NCBI GenBank assembly: GCA_032622095.1
Contig: CP136068.1
Location: 16,537,729 to 16,601,728 of the forward strand
Source of the DNA: Siphonodentalium dalli
Taxonomy: Eukaryota > Mollusca > Scaphopoda > Gadilida > Siphonodentaliidae
Reading direction: 5' to 3'
Length of the DNA stretch: 64,000 bases
Part shown: positions 36,637 through 49,272 of the stretch, in pieces
Layout: each line of letters begins with the position of its first letter
Numbering within the stretch: the stretch's first letter is position 1
Notes under the pieces: model-generated
What the model was told of the DNA's origin: nothing
The model's input: the letters and a program-made list of their open reading frames with translations, nothing else
Databases searched by the model: none
Made by a program: the position numbers and the translations under genes

Positions 36637-37789
36637 CATATGAAGAATGGATGGGTTGTGTGTATTTGGGTATTATTACATGAAGGATATACCCATTTTA
36701 ACATCACATTTAACAACGTAATGCACGAGTTACTCGATCAAAGTTGTCCCCAGTGTCATTTATCATTGGCCTAAATAATATAAGATTATCTTGGAAGAAA
36801 TATGATAAGTAAGGATTCGGCTTGTTTATCGTATATTTTAATAAATATAATGCTTATAGTATGTCGCTTGTTGTTTAATGGAAATTACGACTAACATTAT
36901 CTCAGTCCATATGCTCGCACAATTTTATGTTTTAATGTTAAGCCTAACACACTGAAATGAATTGTATTGTCAATGCTATATCTTTGAAAGAAATGCCAAC
37001 GGTTATGCATTAATTACTTCGCATTGTAAAAGCAATGGTAATTTTAATTTCAGAAAATGGTAAGTACCTCTAAACGTAATGCATTACTTTGAACAGTAAT
37101 GAACTCATCCCTGCAATAGTCAGGCTGAAATATATGATAATTCCTTCCCGGTACTGAAAGGTCTGGATATATCGGCACTTTTAGAAGCCTGGTCTATGGT
37201 AGCAGTTACCTCAACCACATCGTGATATACATGTACCTGAGTTGTTTTAGTTTCAATGTTAGGAAGTGTCTGGTCAGAATATCAAATCAATCACGTAATT
37301 TGAGCAGTATGATCTCTACGTGAGTGACAAGGGTAGAGATTTATGGCATGAACTAGAAATTACATTGATGGTATATCTAGTAAGTTTGGTGATTGTTTAA
37401 TATTGTAAAGTGTGCTTATAATTTCCTATACGTTAGAGAAGGTTTGAGAACAAAACATGTTGATATTTCATGGTGTGGTTGACTTACCCACTCCAGTCAT
37501 CATTGGTGACTTGTCGTTGGTGTCCGGTCATCGCGGTAGTTCAATCCCCCTGTTTATGTGTTTCGATGCTGACCGTATAACTTTACTGTAGTATGCTTCA
37601 TTATTTCCATTGTAACTCACTTCATTATGTTCTGATTGACTGTCTCGGATCCCGGCGCAGCTGAGATTAAAACGTACGGTAACAAAAGCTTTGAAAACGT
37701 TAATTTTGGTAAACATATCAACAAAATATTGGTTGAATAGTTTGGAATAGTTCTGCAATCAGCGATTGCTCACGTTCCCATGACATTTA
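36637..37789. other. No gene seen
   Basis: AT-rich sequence, no repeats or coding motifs noticed. Confidence 0.3.
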
Positions 37790-38310
37790 TTGTGCTCCGA
37801 CCCATATCACTGAATCGGACAGCGCCACATAGGGAAGTTTAAACTATGTCATTAGATAAGAAATGTAGATTACTATAAATAAGTTTTCTGACGTCCGCAA
37901 AACATTTTGGCAATATGGGTGTAACGTCCCCGACCTCCAGTTCTCACCCGTCGCCTGGAGCACTTTAAACACGTTGGAAACTTTCAAGCATAGCACATGA
38001 TTGTTCATACGATGGATAGGCCTATATCATGTATAATTTTTTTCAGGAAAATCGACCACGAAAGTATCATTCTGATCTCCAGATCTCCGAATGGTGCCAC
38101 TTTGTTTGTGTTTGTGGTTAATATTGTTTTCGCACCCTGCAGCCCCACCCTGACTCGCGTCGTGCCACTTGGTTACATTTAACCCACATCAATAAACGAC
38201 TATAAATAAGTTTGGTAGAAATCGACGAGAAATATGTTTTATTTAATTTGGTGCCCCTTCACTTTGGCTTCCATGAATATAAAAGCATCACTTTAGAACT
38301 ATTTAGCATA
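37790..38310 (-). repeat. Diverged copies of the 145 bp repeat family
   Basis: Shares phrases with 21530-23330: GACAGCGCCACAT..TTTAAAC..CATTAGAT, CCCTGACTCG.GTCGTGCCACTTGG, TTAACCCACATC, AAGTTTGGTAGAAATCGACGA and AATTTGGTGCCCCTTC. Confidence 0.6.
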
Positions 38311-38563
38311 CATCACATTTAACATACAACACTAGACATAACACATGTATGGAGATATTTATAATTAAATGCACAGAATGCATGTTAACTACGGGACAAC
38401 AACTTATCTTCTTCAGGGATCCATAACTAACATGCTTAGATACTTATCTATACCACTGTAACATGTATAGCAAGACTATAGATACACACGTGCACGTATA
38501 TATGCGTAAATATAATAAATCTACTATATATTTTGAGACTTCATCTATTATATATTTTGGAAG

Positions 38564-38566
<3 letters not shown>

Positions 38567-38594
<28 letters not shown>
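38567..38594. repeat. (TG)n microsatellite
   Basis: 14 TG units immediately before the Helitron-like element. Confidence 0.95.
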
Positions 38595-38595
38595 G

Positions 38596-39315
38596 TCTGT
38601 GTGTTCGCGATGAACTCGAAAACGACCGAGCCGATTTCGATGAAACTTGGTATGTGGTGGTATTTTCGACCGGGAACGGGCATAGGCCTATTAATGTTCA
38701 GATCCGAGCTCAACTTTTTACGTGCCGAGGTCAAATCTGTTTTTACGCTGTGTTACGGGACTTTCATTCGAGTTCGGTGCTTAGAAATCGATTCGAAACG
38801 GCGCGAATAATTAAATGCCAGTCATAATAATGACACTGTGAGAATCTTTCGTGTTTCCTCTTTCCAACGATATATAATGCGTATGTATCCGTTTCAGTTA
38901 TCTGACTCATTTATCAAGAAGAAATGGTACTATCTTCCATCAGGATAAAAACAATGCGTAACTTCTATGACGTCGTTAGAGTTCATAACATTAGATCACG
39001 TTAACGCTTAACGGCCGATGCATTTGACTATTTCAGACGTCTTGGCGATATCTCGGGCACCCATGGTAATTTATCTTTACGTTGAAACTTGAGATGAGCG
39101 TGTGTATATGAGGCGCGTTTATATACTTGAGTGGAAATCAAATCGGGTTAAAATGTCAAATCGGGTAAAACCGGATTGATTTCGACGTGTACTTTTGTCG
39201 GGTACTTTTGTTCGGGCAGTGTTTTGGACGGGTCAAATCGTGACCCCACGTGACCTTGGCCTTCAAAATAGACAATTCAAGGTCAAACCCCGGACGAAGT
39301 CGGGTCACCTTCTAG
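38596..39315 (+). mobile_element. Helitron-like non-autonomous element
   Basis: Starts TCTGTGTGTTCGCGATGAACTCG next to the (TG)n tract. It ends with a short stem (CCCG/CGGG, about 39293-39308) followed by CTAG (39312-39315) and T. It contains GGGTCAAATCGTGACC and TGACCTTGGCCTTCAAAAT phrases that recur at about 39935 and 40050. The open frames over its start are not protein-like. The assignment is structural and weaker than for 3751-5498. Confidence 0.4.
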
Positions 39316-39329
39316 TATATATATATGTG

Positions 39330-40174
39330 TCCTTTATAGACTCGAAAACGGCTCGACCGATTGAGCCCAAGCTTCCTATCTAAGGGTAAAAAGCCACGGG
39401 AAGTGTCATTGGACCATTCGCGAGCCCGTGCAACCACTCTTCACCCTTCAACTGCCACCGCAATGGGGATTGGTGGGTTAATGAGTTAATGATTAAAGAG
39501 CGTTCGTATCTGCGATGTCGTTGTTAAAGAGCGTTTATATACACACATCCTTTATAGACTCGAAAACGGCTCGACCGATTTAGCCCAAATTTCCTATCTA
39601 AGGGTAAAAAGCCACGAGAATTGTCATCGCACCGCTTCTGAGAATGTCCGAACACTCCTTTCCTGCCACCGTCGTTGGATACACGGGGATTTCCGAATGA
39701 AAATACTTGCCGAAATTTAGTGTTACTTCGCCTACATCATACAGAAACATTAGTGTGATTCTTATATCTGTGTCCAGACATGGAAAATACATTGTAATTT
39801 TCAGCAGCAGGGGGGGGGGGGGGCTAGCATAATTTGGTAATTTTTTACTTTGTCCGTAATCATACCGTTATTGACGTCATCGCCGAGAGGCTTTATCTGT
39901 ATGACATCATAAGGGTGCTGCTTTATTTTGGACGGGTCAAATCGTGAACCCGACCTGACCTTGACCTTCAATTCACGGTCAAATCGGTTAAAACGGACGG
40001 ATTTCGACGACATTTGATACCTAGGGGTACTTTTTCCGGGGAGTGTTTTCGACGGGTCACACCGTGACCCCTACCTGACATTGACCTTCAAAATGGTCAA
40101 TTCAAAGTCAAATCGCGCCTTTCGACGGGTGAAAGCATGGGACCCATCCCGCCTGTGGCGGCCTAATCTGCTAG
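39330..40174 (+). mobile_element. Helitron-like repeat with duplicated 5' part
   Basis: Two copies of a start block (TCCTTTATAGACTCGAAAACGG) lie at 39330 and 39548; the first lacks a 3' end. The element ends with a perfect 5 bp stem (CCGCC TGT GGCGG, 40149-40161), then CTAG at 40171-40174 and T at 40175. The second copy is preceded by A. AAAGAGCGTT occurs at 39495 and 39526. A 14-G run is at 39810-39823. Confidence 0.45.
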
Positions 40175-40175
40175 T

Positions 40176-41464
40176 GTAATATATATATATGGACAAATCT
40201 AAGTATTTAGACATACATGTGTGTATATTTTAATTATAACCACGTGCATGCATATATCGGCACAGCTATAGCTGAGTTATTCGATCATTTCTCGATCTGC
40301 TAGCTTAATAAATCCGCAGTGTTTGAGGACATGTTTTGGGTTATCTTCATTGAGCAATTTTCTCATCACTATTGTATTTGGACGTCGACATGTTAACATT
40401 GGTAGCAGTTTGCGCCTGGCAATGTTAACTTTGTTTACACATGAGAAGGTAGTGAAATTCATCACCAACGACCCTTGTATTGCATAACGCGCAGGCATCA
40501 CGACCGGTATTGTTCCACCGTTTCGTGTTTATTGGTAACTTATGGTTACTAGTCCGGAATTTGCATAAAACTTTCCGGCTATGGTCGCCAGTTACATTAC
40601 TATAGTGTTAAAGATAAAAGTCTTGAACATTTTGTATATATTTCATCTCCTTGTGTTATTCATACAATTTTGCCAAGAATATCTTTGTTCTGCAATAAGA
40701 CAACATTTTATATATGAAACTAGCTAATCTACATTGGTGGCACGACCTGTACACCATATATGCGTATGATTGCGTACGTTCAGTTTAATTATAAGCACGT
40801 TCAGTTTTTATGAAGAAATGTCGACTTCTGTATCAATGTGCCTAAACATTTTGGAAACTTTAAGTAGTGCAAACCCAGCGAATATATCTATGAATGTCGT
40901 GCCTGCCAAAATGTTTCTTTCCGATATTGATAAGACAGGTTGTATCTTAACAAATCTTAATTTTCCTGACATGGGTTCTTAATATTGCGATGGATAGCTA
41001 TGTTCGCATGTAGTATGTCAACCAGGATTGTGCTGCTCCCATGTGTGTTTTGTGGATATGAGATAATCTTCGCTGTATTCTCAATTGTTGAAATGTGTCA
41101 ATGGTTGGCTACTAAAATAATGTATTGTGAATGAGTATCATACGCTGGTCACCCTCATTGTAGACGATTTCTCACCAGATTGTATTCATTATTCATAAAC
41201 AGCTCACAATGGGAAAGTGCATGCTAAGTATTTGGATTAAACTGTCTTGGTCAATTGTCGTAACCTGACATCTGGTCTAAATACATATCAGTGTTTTGTT
41301 CTGTCAATTATTCTGTTTGAATCACTTTATGCTTTACCTTTGCAAACATTCCTTAGTTAATAAATGGTTGCTATATAGGGCCTCTATCGAAAATTTCAAA
41401 ATGAGTACTTAGCTACCCGATGTGCTCAGGTACAATGAACCTACATTTTGGATTTAAATAAATG
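40176..41464. other. No gene seen
   Basis: Short open frames only; no repeats clearly recognised. Confidence 0.3.
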
Positions 41465-41868
41465 ATAGTAGTATTAAATGCCAGTTCTAAGTCAAAATAT
41501 TCATAAAACATGTTTTGTATCCATGCCTTTGGCCAGCAAAGGTCATGATTGGTTAAGATACAGTTAAGTGATAAGCAATTTAATCCACACATGTTGATAT
41601 ACTGACGAATTTTGCAAGTCGCAGAAAAGGCGTGGTAATAATAGGTACGCAGTACATCTAAATGAGAACTTTCGCGAATAGTGCATGGATATGTTCAGTT
41701 GTGTTAAATACCATTTCTAAGTCACCCAAATACCATAAAACATGCGTATTGTATCCATGTGTTTTAATCAGCAAGGGCCGTGAAAGGTAGACATATATTT
41801 ATAATAGGCGAATAACAATTGGACCCACACATGTTAATGCTTTGACGTATATTCAAAAGTCGTATTAA
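41465..41868. repeat. Tandem duplication of ~228 bp, diverged
   Basis: The order GTATTAAATGCCAGTTCTAAGTCA, CATAAAACATG, TTGTATCCATG, CAGCAA, CCACACATGTT and CAAAAGTCG is found twice, from about 41474 and about 41702. Confidence 0.65.
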
Positions 41869-42661
41869 TTAATTATTTACCGGGTTAAATCTGGAATCAG
41901 TGGTACTGTATAGATGTTTATATTTCGTCGACGCATATATACCACTTTTACTGTATGTGCCCCGCCCTGTTACCGAAACCATGTCATTTGGACTTGGAGA
42001 GAGTAAGTTTTCGAATAACGTGTTATGTTATTATCATATTATTCTGGACTAATTTGGCAGCAATAATAGTTGTTCATCCATATATCGTTACTCGATTAAA
42101 AAGTATTTAAAATAGCGCTAGATTTAGTCCCGACTTAGGCTAGTATAAAATTACTCACGGTGCCATATATTCCGGGTCAGGTATTTCTGTAAGTAAGATG
42201 AGTTTGTGTATAATTACAATATCGTGCCTTCTGTGGCAAATGAAATACAGATGATCTCAAATGGGCCGTAATTATATACGAAATATTTTAACAAAGTGCA
42301 CTAATGTATTGAATTGCGACGAACTTGAGATCCATTTGTATCACATATTTTAGCAAGGAAAAACGATCTCGAAATGGTTGGCGTTAAAACAACCTTAATA
42401 CTGATGTGCTTACCACAACCAAAGAGGAAGGAAGGACACCTTCAATACAAAACTATCCAAAATAAATAATATTATCTAACCTCCCTCCCAGATTTTGTGG
42501 CAAGGGTACTTGTAATTCTCTATTGCATTCAGGTTTGGGTCATTCCGTTAACTTCTATTGTTTTCAATGCTGCGCATCACTCATTTGAATTATAAGAATG
42601 TTCCAGTTTTGGATTGTTAAACTTGTGTTAGTATTAATTTGTAAGCATTAATATTAGATGT

Positions 42662-42715
<54 letters not shown>

Positions 42716-43259
42716 CTTGACATGTTATACATTTGCTTGTATCGATCTACTGTATTGTTGATTGTATATGTATGTTTCTTTTCATAATTCTGCTGATCGC
42801 TACTGGTCTGCCTAGCTTTTCCAAGGCAGTCCACCTGGTGCTACATGCTGGCACACGTACTGGTTGTATCATTTTGGCTCTTTTCGATTAACTTTCTGGC
42901 TGTACAGAGGGTTTACAACTTTACATGTGCTGTCTCACACCCACATGGCATTTTGGCGTTTTACATCCTAATTACGGTAGTGTTTTACACCAACATTAGG
43001 GTTACATGACGGGTTGCAATAAACAAAAATTAATGCAAAAGCAATTCCTAAAATTCATGAACAGCAATAACTATGTATATTTCTATTTTGTAAATGTTTC
43101 AACCAGAGGCGAGAATAAATCGTCGGATATGGAAATTGTGTTTCAGTGTCAATTTATCCCAACAAATTAAAAAATGTGTTTTTTTGGTTTGTTATGTCAA
43201 GGTTTGATAACAGGTCAGTGCATAGCCTATGGGTCCAACTCGTGTCAAAGCTTTAAAGT
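41869..43259. other. No gene established; TA microsatellite inside
   Basis: Contains (TA)n at 42666-42713. A speculative first-exon signal at 41981-42000 is discussed under findings. Confidence 0.3.
42666..42713. repeat. (TA)n microsatellite
   Basis: About 24 uninterrupted TA units. Confidence 0.95.
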
Positions 43260-43274
43260 GAGTCAGGGTATAAC

Positions 43275-43560
43275 ATATATTATGAGTTCGGATTCACGGC
43301 CGTCGGATTGGACATGGGCATACATGTAAGTATAGATAACTCTATATAATATGTATAATGAGTTCGGATTTACGGTTATCAGATTAGACATTATGGTTAT
43401 ACGCATCAGTAACAATAACTCTATACTAGATAAAATGAATTCGATTTGACCATCGTCTGATTATACACTATGGTTATGCGTGTTAGTAGCGGTGACTCTA
43501 TATAATATATGAGTTCTTGTCTGACGATTGTTTGATTTGACATTATGTGTCTTACAGTAA
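43275..43560. repeat. ~78 bp tandem repeat, about 4 degenerate copies
   Basis: Phrases ATGAGTTCGGATT.ACGG, TCGGATT.GACATT, GTTATACG and ACTCTATATAATAT recur at 43283, 43360, about 43436 and 43508. Confidence 0.6.
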
Positions 43561-45640
43561 CGAGTCATTTTGGGGTAGTTTGGCCAAAAAACATGGCCGT
43601 CATGAGCATCTTGGATTTTAATCTTTGCATGACTAAATCCTTTGGCGCGGGCTACAGGTCGTAGCTTTGGTCGGATCTTCATGATATTTGTCATGGCTAT
43701 TGACATGTACAATGTAGATGGGAACGAGTCATTTTGGGGTCGTTTGACCAAAAAACATGGCCGTCGGCGGTCATCTTGGATTTCAAAATCCAATCCATTA
43801 GCACGGCTACAGGTCGTATCTTTTGTCGGATCATTATTAGCTCAACTTACTTTGTAAGTTTGAGCTATTGCCATGGTTTGGCTTCCGTCGTCCGTGTGTG
43901 AGTGTGTCCCTCAACAATTTCCTTTGGCGCGGGCTACAGGTCGTACCTTTGGTCTGATCTTTATGAAATTTGTCACGAATGTTGACCTTGATATGTAGAT
44001 GGGAACGATTGGCCGCTGGTGGCCATCTTGGATTTTGGATTTCAAAATTCAATCCATTGGCGCGGGCTACAGGTCGTGCTGTTCGTCTGATCATCATGAA
44101 ATTTGTCACGAATGTTGACCTTGATATGTAGATGGGAACGAATGGCCGCTGGTGGCCATCTTGGATTTTGGATTTCAAAATTCAATCCATTGGCGCGGGC
44201 TACAGGTCGTGCTGTTCGTCTGATCATCATGAAATTTGTCATGGATGTTAACAATGACATGTAGATGGGAACGAGTGATTTTGGGGTCGTTCGGTCAAAA
44301 AACATGGCCGCCAGCAGCCATCTCGGATTTTACTCTTTGCATGACTAAATCCTATGGCGCGGGCTACAGGTCGTACCTTTGGTCTGATCTTTATGAAATT
44401 TGTTATGAATGTTGATATTGACATGTAGATGGGAACGAGTCATTTTGGGGTCATACGACCAAAAAACACGACCACTGGCGGCCATCTTGGATTTCAAAAT
44501 TCAATTCATTGGCACGGGCTACAGGTCGTACTGTTCGTCTGATCATCATGATATTTATCATGGATGTTAATATTAACATGTAGATGGGAACGAGTGTTTT
44601 TGTGGTCGTTTGGGTCAAAAACATGTCCGCCAGCAGCCTTATTGGATTTTACTCTTTGCATGACTAAATCCTTTGGTGCGGGCTACAGGTCGTAGCTTTG
44701 GTCGGAACTTCATGAAATTTGTCATGGATGTTAACAATGACATGTAGATGGGAAACGAGTTATTTTGGGGTCGTTCAGCCGAAAAACATGGCCGTCAGCC
44801 ATCTTGGATTTTACTCTTTGCATGACTAAATCCATTGGAACAGGCTACAGGTCGTATCTTTGATCAGATCATTATGATATTTGTAAAGGCTGTAGATGGG
44901 AACAGGTCATTTTGGGGTAATTCGGAAAAAACATGGCTGCCATTGGCCATTTTAGAATTTACTCTTTGCATCAATAAATCCTTTGGCACACCATAATCAC
45001 CACATCCCTGATTCGATCATTATGAAACCTGTCATGAATGTTGATATTGACATGTACATGTACATCTAGTCTTACTTAGACATTTCAATTAGCCCTTTCC
45101 TATTCCTCCATTTACTGTCAACCATTAAATCATTCCCCTACTAAGTTGAGCTACAGTGTCATTGACACTTTCATTACATTTGTCATGGATGTTAAAATTG
45201 ACATTTAGAAGGGAAACGAGTAATTTTGGGGTTGTTCGGCCAAAAACATGGCCGCCAGCAGCCATCTTGGATTATACTCTTTGCATGACTAAATTCTTTG
45301 TCAAGGGCTACAAGTCGAATCTTTGGTCCAATCATCATGAGATTTGTCATGGATGTTAACAATTACATGTAGATGGGAAAATATTCATTTTAAATTCAAC
45401 CAAAAAATCTGGTCGCCAGCAGCCATCTTGTATTTTACTCTTTACACAACTAAATCCTTTGACACGGGCTACATGTCGTATCTTTTGTCGGATCATCATG
45501 AAATTTGTGAGGGATGTTAACAATGACATGTAAATAGGAAGGAGTCTTTTTGGGGTCATTTGCCAAAAAACATGGCTGCCGCGGCCATCTTTGATTTTAA
45601 TCTTTGCATAACTAGGCCTTTCAACTTTCCACATTCCCAA
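43560..45640 (+). repeat. ~180 bp tandem repeat array
   Basis: The unit contains GATGGGAACGAGTCATTTTGGGG, CAAAAAACATGGCCG, CATCTTGGATTTTACTCTTTGCATGACTAAATCC, GCGCGGGCTACAGGTCGTA and TGATCATCATGAAATTTGTCATG. Roughly 11 full and partial copies. At 43839-43866 a small palindrome (AGCTCAA..TTGAGCT) begins a GAGCTATTGCCATGG block, and GTTGAGCTACAGTG.CATTGACACTTTCAT occurs at 45142 and 45688. These may be ends of a mobile unit that carries the repeats. Minus-strand frames rich in VARAKGF/PVARANGL are repeat translations. Confidence 0.75.
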
Positions 45641-45829
45641 TTGCTCCATTAACTGTAACACATGAAATTATTCCCTTTCCACGTTAGCTACAGTGCCATT
45701 GACACTTTCATAATAACATTTCAGTCAATTCACATTTTCAGCTGCATATACATGTATATGTAAACCAATTTCATCATTAAAGAAATTGCAAATTCATCGT
45801 TGATTCCATCATCTCAATATTTCATTAAA

Positions 45830-46215
45830 GTTCACACATTGATTCATTCAGGCAACATTTTCTCCATTTCTACACTGTTCATTGCATTGATGGGGATAAT
45901 CTATAATTCTATATGCATGTCATCGTTAACTATTAAAGTGACATTTCTCTTCCACCCAATCGATATTGCATTAAAATGACGCTTCATATTCATTACACTT
46001 CATTCAATAATTTCTGTTTCTACATCACTTATTGCATTGATAGCCTTCAGGTAAGGTAAGCTATGTCCGACTCAAATATTAAAGTGACGCATCATATTCA
46101 CTACACTTCATTCAATAATTTCTTTTTCTACATAGTTTACATATATTGCATTGATTGCCTGCAGCTAAGGTAATCTATGTCCGACTCAAATAATACAAAT
46201 ATTAAAGGCATTCCA
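45830..46215. repeat. ~118 bp tandem repeat, 3 copies
   Basis: The block ATTAAAGTGACGC.TCATATTCA.TACACTTCATTCAATAATTTCT, then TTGCATTGAT.GCCT.CAG.TAAGGTAA.CTATGTCCGACTCAAAT, occurs at about 45969 and 46078. A more diverged copy starts at about 45832. Confidence 0.75.
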
Positions 46216-46284
46216 TTTCCATCCATTAATTCTAAGGAAACTTCTGCTGTGATATATATATATGTATATAACTATATATGCATG

Positions 46285-46826
46285 CAGGGTACTACATGTG
46301 CTACACCACTCGGATAAATGTCTGTCATCACACTAAAATACCATGTTATAACTTGAATTGATATATTCGTAATCGTATATAGTCACCAATAGCAGGGTTA
46401 CTACCGTAGTACCTGACATTGCCCATCTAGTGAACTATTCAAACCCAACAGGCCTGGTTGATTTCGCTGTGAGATGATGGTTCACTTCCATCCTCAAGCT
46501 AATTATGCCATTTCATGGCATAATTTTGTTCTGAAGTGCAGGGGTAGATATGCTTGAGGCCCCACCACAGTTCAATTCACACCAGGTTCCCAGCTATTAT
46601 TATCTTATGTTCGAACTTTACTCATATGTTTGGACTGATCATAACCATGATTTTAATGCTGGGTTTGAATAGTTCACTATATGGGCAATGTCCGTTACTA
46701 CGGTGGTAACCCGGCTATTGGTGACTATATACGATTACGAATATATCAATCCAAGTTCTAGCATGGTTATTTGTGTGACGACACAGACATTTCTCCGAGT
46801 GGTGTAGCACATGAAGTACCCTGTAC
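46285..46826. mobile_element. Fold-back MITE with ~170 bp inverted arms
   Basis: Arms about 46285-46455 and 46660-46826 pair along their length. Outer CAGGGTACTACATGTGCTAC mirrors GTAGCACATGAAGTACCCTG, and inner AGTGAACTATTCAAACCCA mirrors TGGGTTTGAATAGTTCACTA. The ~200 bp centre includes a short palindrome around AATTATGCCATTTCATGGCATAATT. No coding sequence. Confidence 0.75.
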
Positions 46827-46872
46827 GGAACATCCTATAATTATTGTAACATTGAACTTAATGATCAACTTG

Positions 46873-46909
46873 GTGGTTGCTCCATTACGTGTCACGTACG
46901 ATCATATTA
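46873..46909 (+). repeat. Left copy of direct repeat flanking the 37 bp array
   Basis: GTGGTTGCTCCATTACGTG..CGTACGAT.CATATTA. It matches 49235-49272 with one substitution and one single-base gap. Just 5' of the minisatellite. Confidence 0.85.
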
Positions 46910-47065
46910 TTTTCTATAGGATGAGAGGAAATTCAGGAAAGGGTGTATGCTATTTAGCAAAATTGACACGTGACTTCCGATTAGCAAGTGTTTAAAATTG
47001 TGGAATCAGAAGTGGAACAACGAGATGAAATGGCACGGCTCGTGACGTCATTTACGTCATGTTGG

Positions 47066-49205
47066 CTGCGTAGGTGCAGCATTAACTCTTTCACGATGGG
47101 AGATGCGCTTGTGCAGCATTAACCCTTTCATGACGGGGAGCTGTGCTGGTGCAGCAATAACCCTTTCATGATGGGAGTTGCGTTAAGGCAGCATTAACCT
47201 TTTCATGACGGGAGCTGTGCTGGTGCAGCATTAACATTTTCATGAAAGGAACTGTGCTGGTGCAACATTAATTTTTTTATAATGGGAGCTGTTCTGGTGC
47301 AGCATTGACATTTTTTATGATGGGAGCTGCGTTGGTGCAATATTAACCACCTCATGATGGGCTGCGCTTGTGCAGCATTAACCATTTCATGACGGGAACT
47401 GCGGTGGTGCAGCATTAATTATTTCATGACGGGAGCTGCGTTTGTGCAGCATTAACCCATTCATGATGGGAGCTTCGCTGGTGCAGCATTTACCTTTTCA
47501 TGACGGGAGCTGCGCTGGTGCAGCATTATTTATTTCATGACTGGAGCTGCGTTGGTGCAGCATGAATTATTTTATGATGGGAGCTGCGTTGGTGCAGCAT
47601 TAACCCTTTCATGACGGGAGTTGCGTTGGTGCAGCATTAACCCTTTCATGAAAGGAACTGTGCTGGTGCAGCATTATTTTTTTATGATGGGATTTGTGCT
47701 GGTGCAGCATTCATTGTTTTAGGATGGGAGCTGTGCTGGTGCAGCATTAACTTTTTTATGACGGGACCTGCGTTGGTGCAGCATTACCCATTTCAAGACG
47801 GGACCTGCGTTGGTACAACATTAATTAATTCATGACGGGAGCTGCGTTGGTGCAGCATTAATTATTTTATGATTGGATCTGTGCTGGTGCAGCTTTATCC
47901 ATTTCATGACGGGAGCTGCGTTGGTGCAGTATTAATTCTTTATGATGGGAGTCTTTTATGATGGGAGTTGCGTTGGTGCAGCATTAACCCTTTTATGACG
48001 GGAGCTGCGTTGGGGCAGCATTAATTATTTCATGACGGGAGCTGCGTTGGTGCAGCATTAATTATTTTATGATGTGATCTGGGCTGGTGCAGCATTAACC
48101 CTTTCATGACGGGGGCTGTATTGGTGCAGCATTAACCCGTTCGTGACGGGAACTGCGCAGGAGCAGCATTAATTATTTCATGACGGGAGCTGCGTTGCTG
48201 CAGCATTAATTATTTTATGATGGGATTTGTGCTGGTGCAGCATTAACCATTTCATGATTGGGAGCTGCGCTGGTACAGCTTTAACCCTTTCATGATGGGA
48301 GCTGGGTTGTTGCGGCATTAATTATTTTATGATGGGATCTGTGCTCGTGCAGCATTAACCCTTTCATGACTGGGAGCTGTGCTGGTGCAACATTAACCTT
48401 TTTGTGACGGTAGCTGTGCTGGTGCAGCATTAATTCTTTCATGACGGGAGCTGCGTGGGGGCAGCATTAATTCATTCATGACGGGAGCTGTGCTTGTCCA
48501 GCGTTAATTATTTTATGATGGGAGCTGCGTTGGTGCAGCAACATCAACACTTTCATGGCGGGAGCTGCGTTGGTGCAACATTAACCCTTTCGTGAAAGGA
48601 ACTGTGCTGGTGCAGCATTAATTATTTTATGATTGGAGCTGTGCTGGTGCAGCATTTATTCTTTTATGATGGGAGTTGCGTTGGTGCACCATTACTCTTT
48701 CATGACGGGAGCTGCGTTGGAGTAGCATTAATTCTTTCATGACGGGAGCTGTGCTGGTGCAGCTTTAACCTTTTTATGATGGGAGCTGCGTTGGTGCAAC
48801 ATTAACGATTTCATGACGGGAGCTGCGCTGGTGCAGCATTAACCCTTTCATGACGGGAGCTACGCTGGTGCAGCATTAATTATTTCATGACGGGAGCTGC
48901 GTTGGTGCAGCATTAATTATTTTATGATGGGATATGTGCTGGTGTAGGCATTAACCCTTTCATGGCGGGTAGCTGCGCTGGTGCAGCATTAAGCCTTCCA
49001 TGATGGGAGCTGCGTTTGTGCATCATTAACCCTTTCGTGACGGGAACTGTGCTGGTGGAACATTAACCCTTTCATGACGGGAGCTGTGCTATTGCAGCAT
49101 TAACCCTTTTATGACGGGCGCTGCATTGGTGCAACATTAACCATTTCATGACGGCAGATGTGCTGGTGCAGCATTAATTATTTTATGGCGGGACCTGCGT
49201 TGGTG
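47066..49205 (+). repeat. 37 bp minisatellite, about 58 copies
   Basis: Consensus phrases are CATTAACCCTTTCATGACGG and GAGCTGCGTTGGTGCAG, together 37 bp. Copies differ by point changes (TTAATTATTT in place of TTAACCCTTT, GCTGTGCTGG in place of GCTGCGTTGG) and small indels. Two variants recur in runs, suggesting higher-order structure. No open frame is kept over the array. It sits directly after the fold-back MITE. Confidence 0.95.
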
Positions 49206-49234
49206 ATGAAAAGCAAATTCGGGATACAGCATGT

Positions 49235-49272
49235 GTGGTTGCTCCACTACGTGTCACGTACGATTCATATTA
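49235..49272 (+). repeat. Right copy of direct repeat flanking the 37 bp array
   Basis: 38 bp near-identical to 46873-46909, 30 bp after the last minisatellite copy. Suggests array growth between, or duplication of, a once single flank. Confidence 0.85.

Noticed and set aside
43461-45661. Minus-strand frames with repeated VARANGL and RPVARAK words
   Set aside because: Translations of the ~180 bp tandem repeat.
47203-47415. 70-codon minus-strand frame with repeated HHRSS/AAQAQ-like words
   Set aside because: It is a translation of the 37 bp minisatellite, and the 37 bp period shifts the frame.
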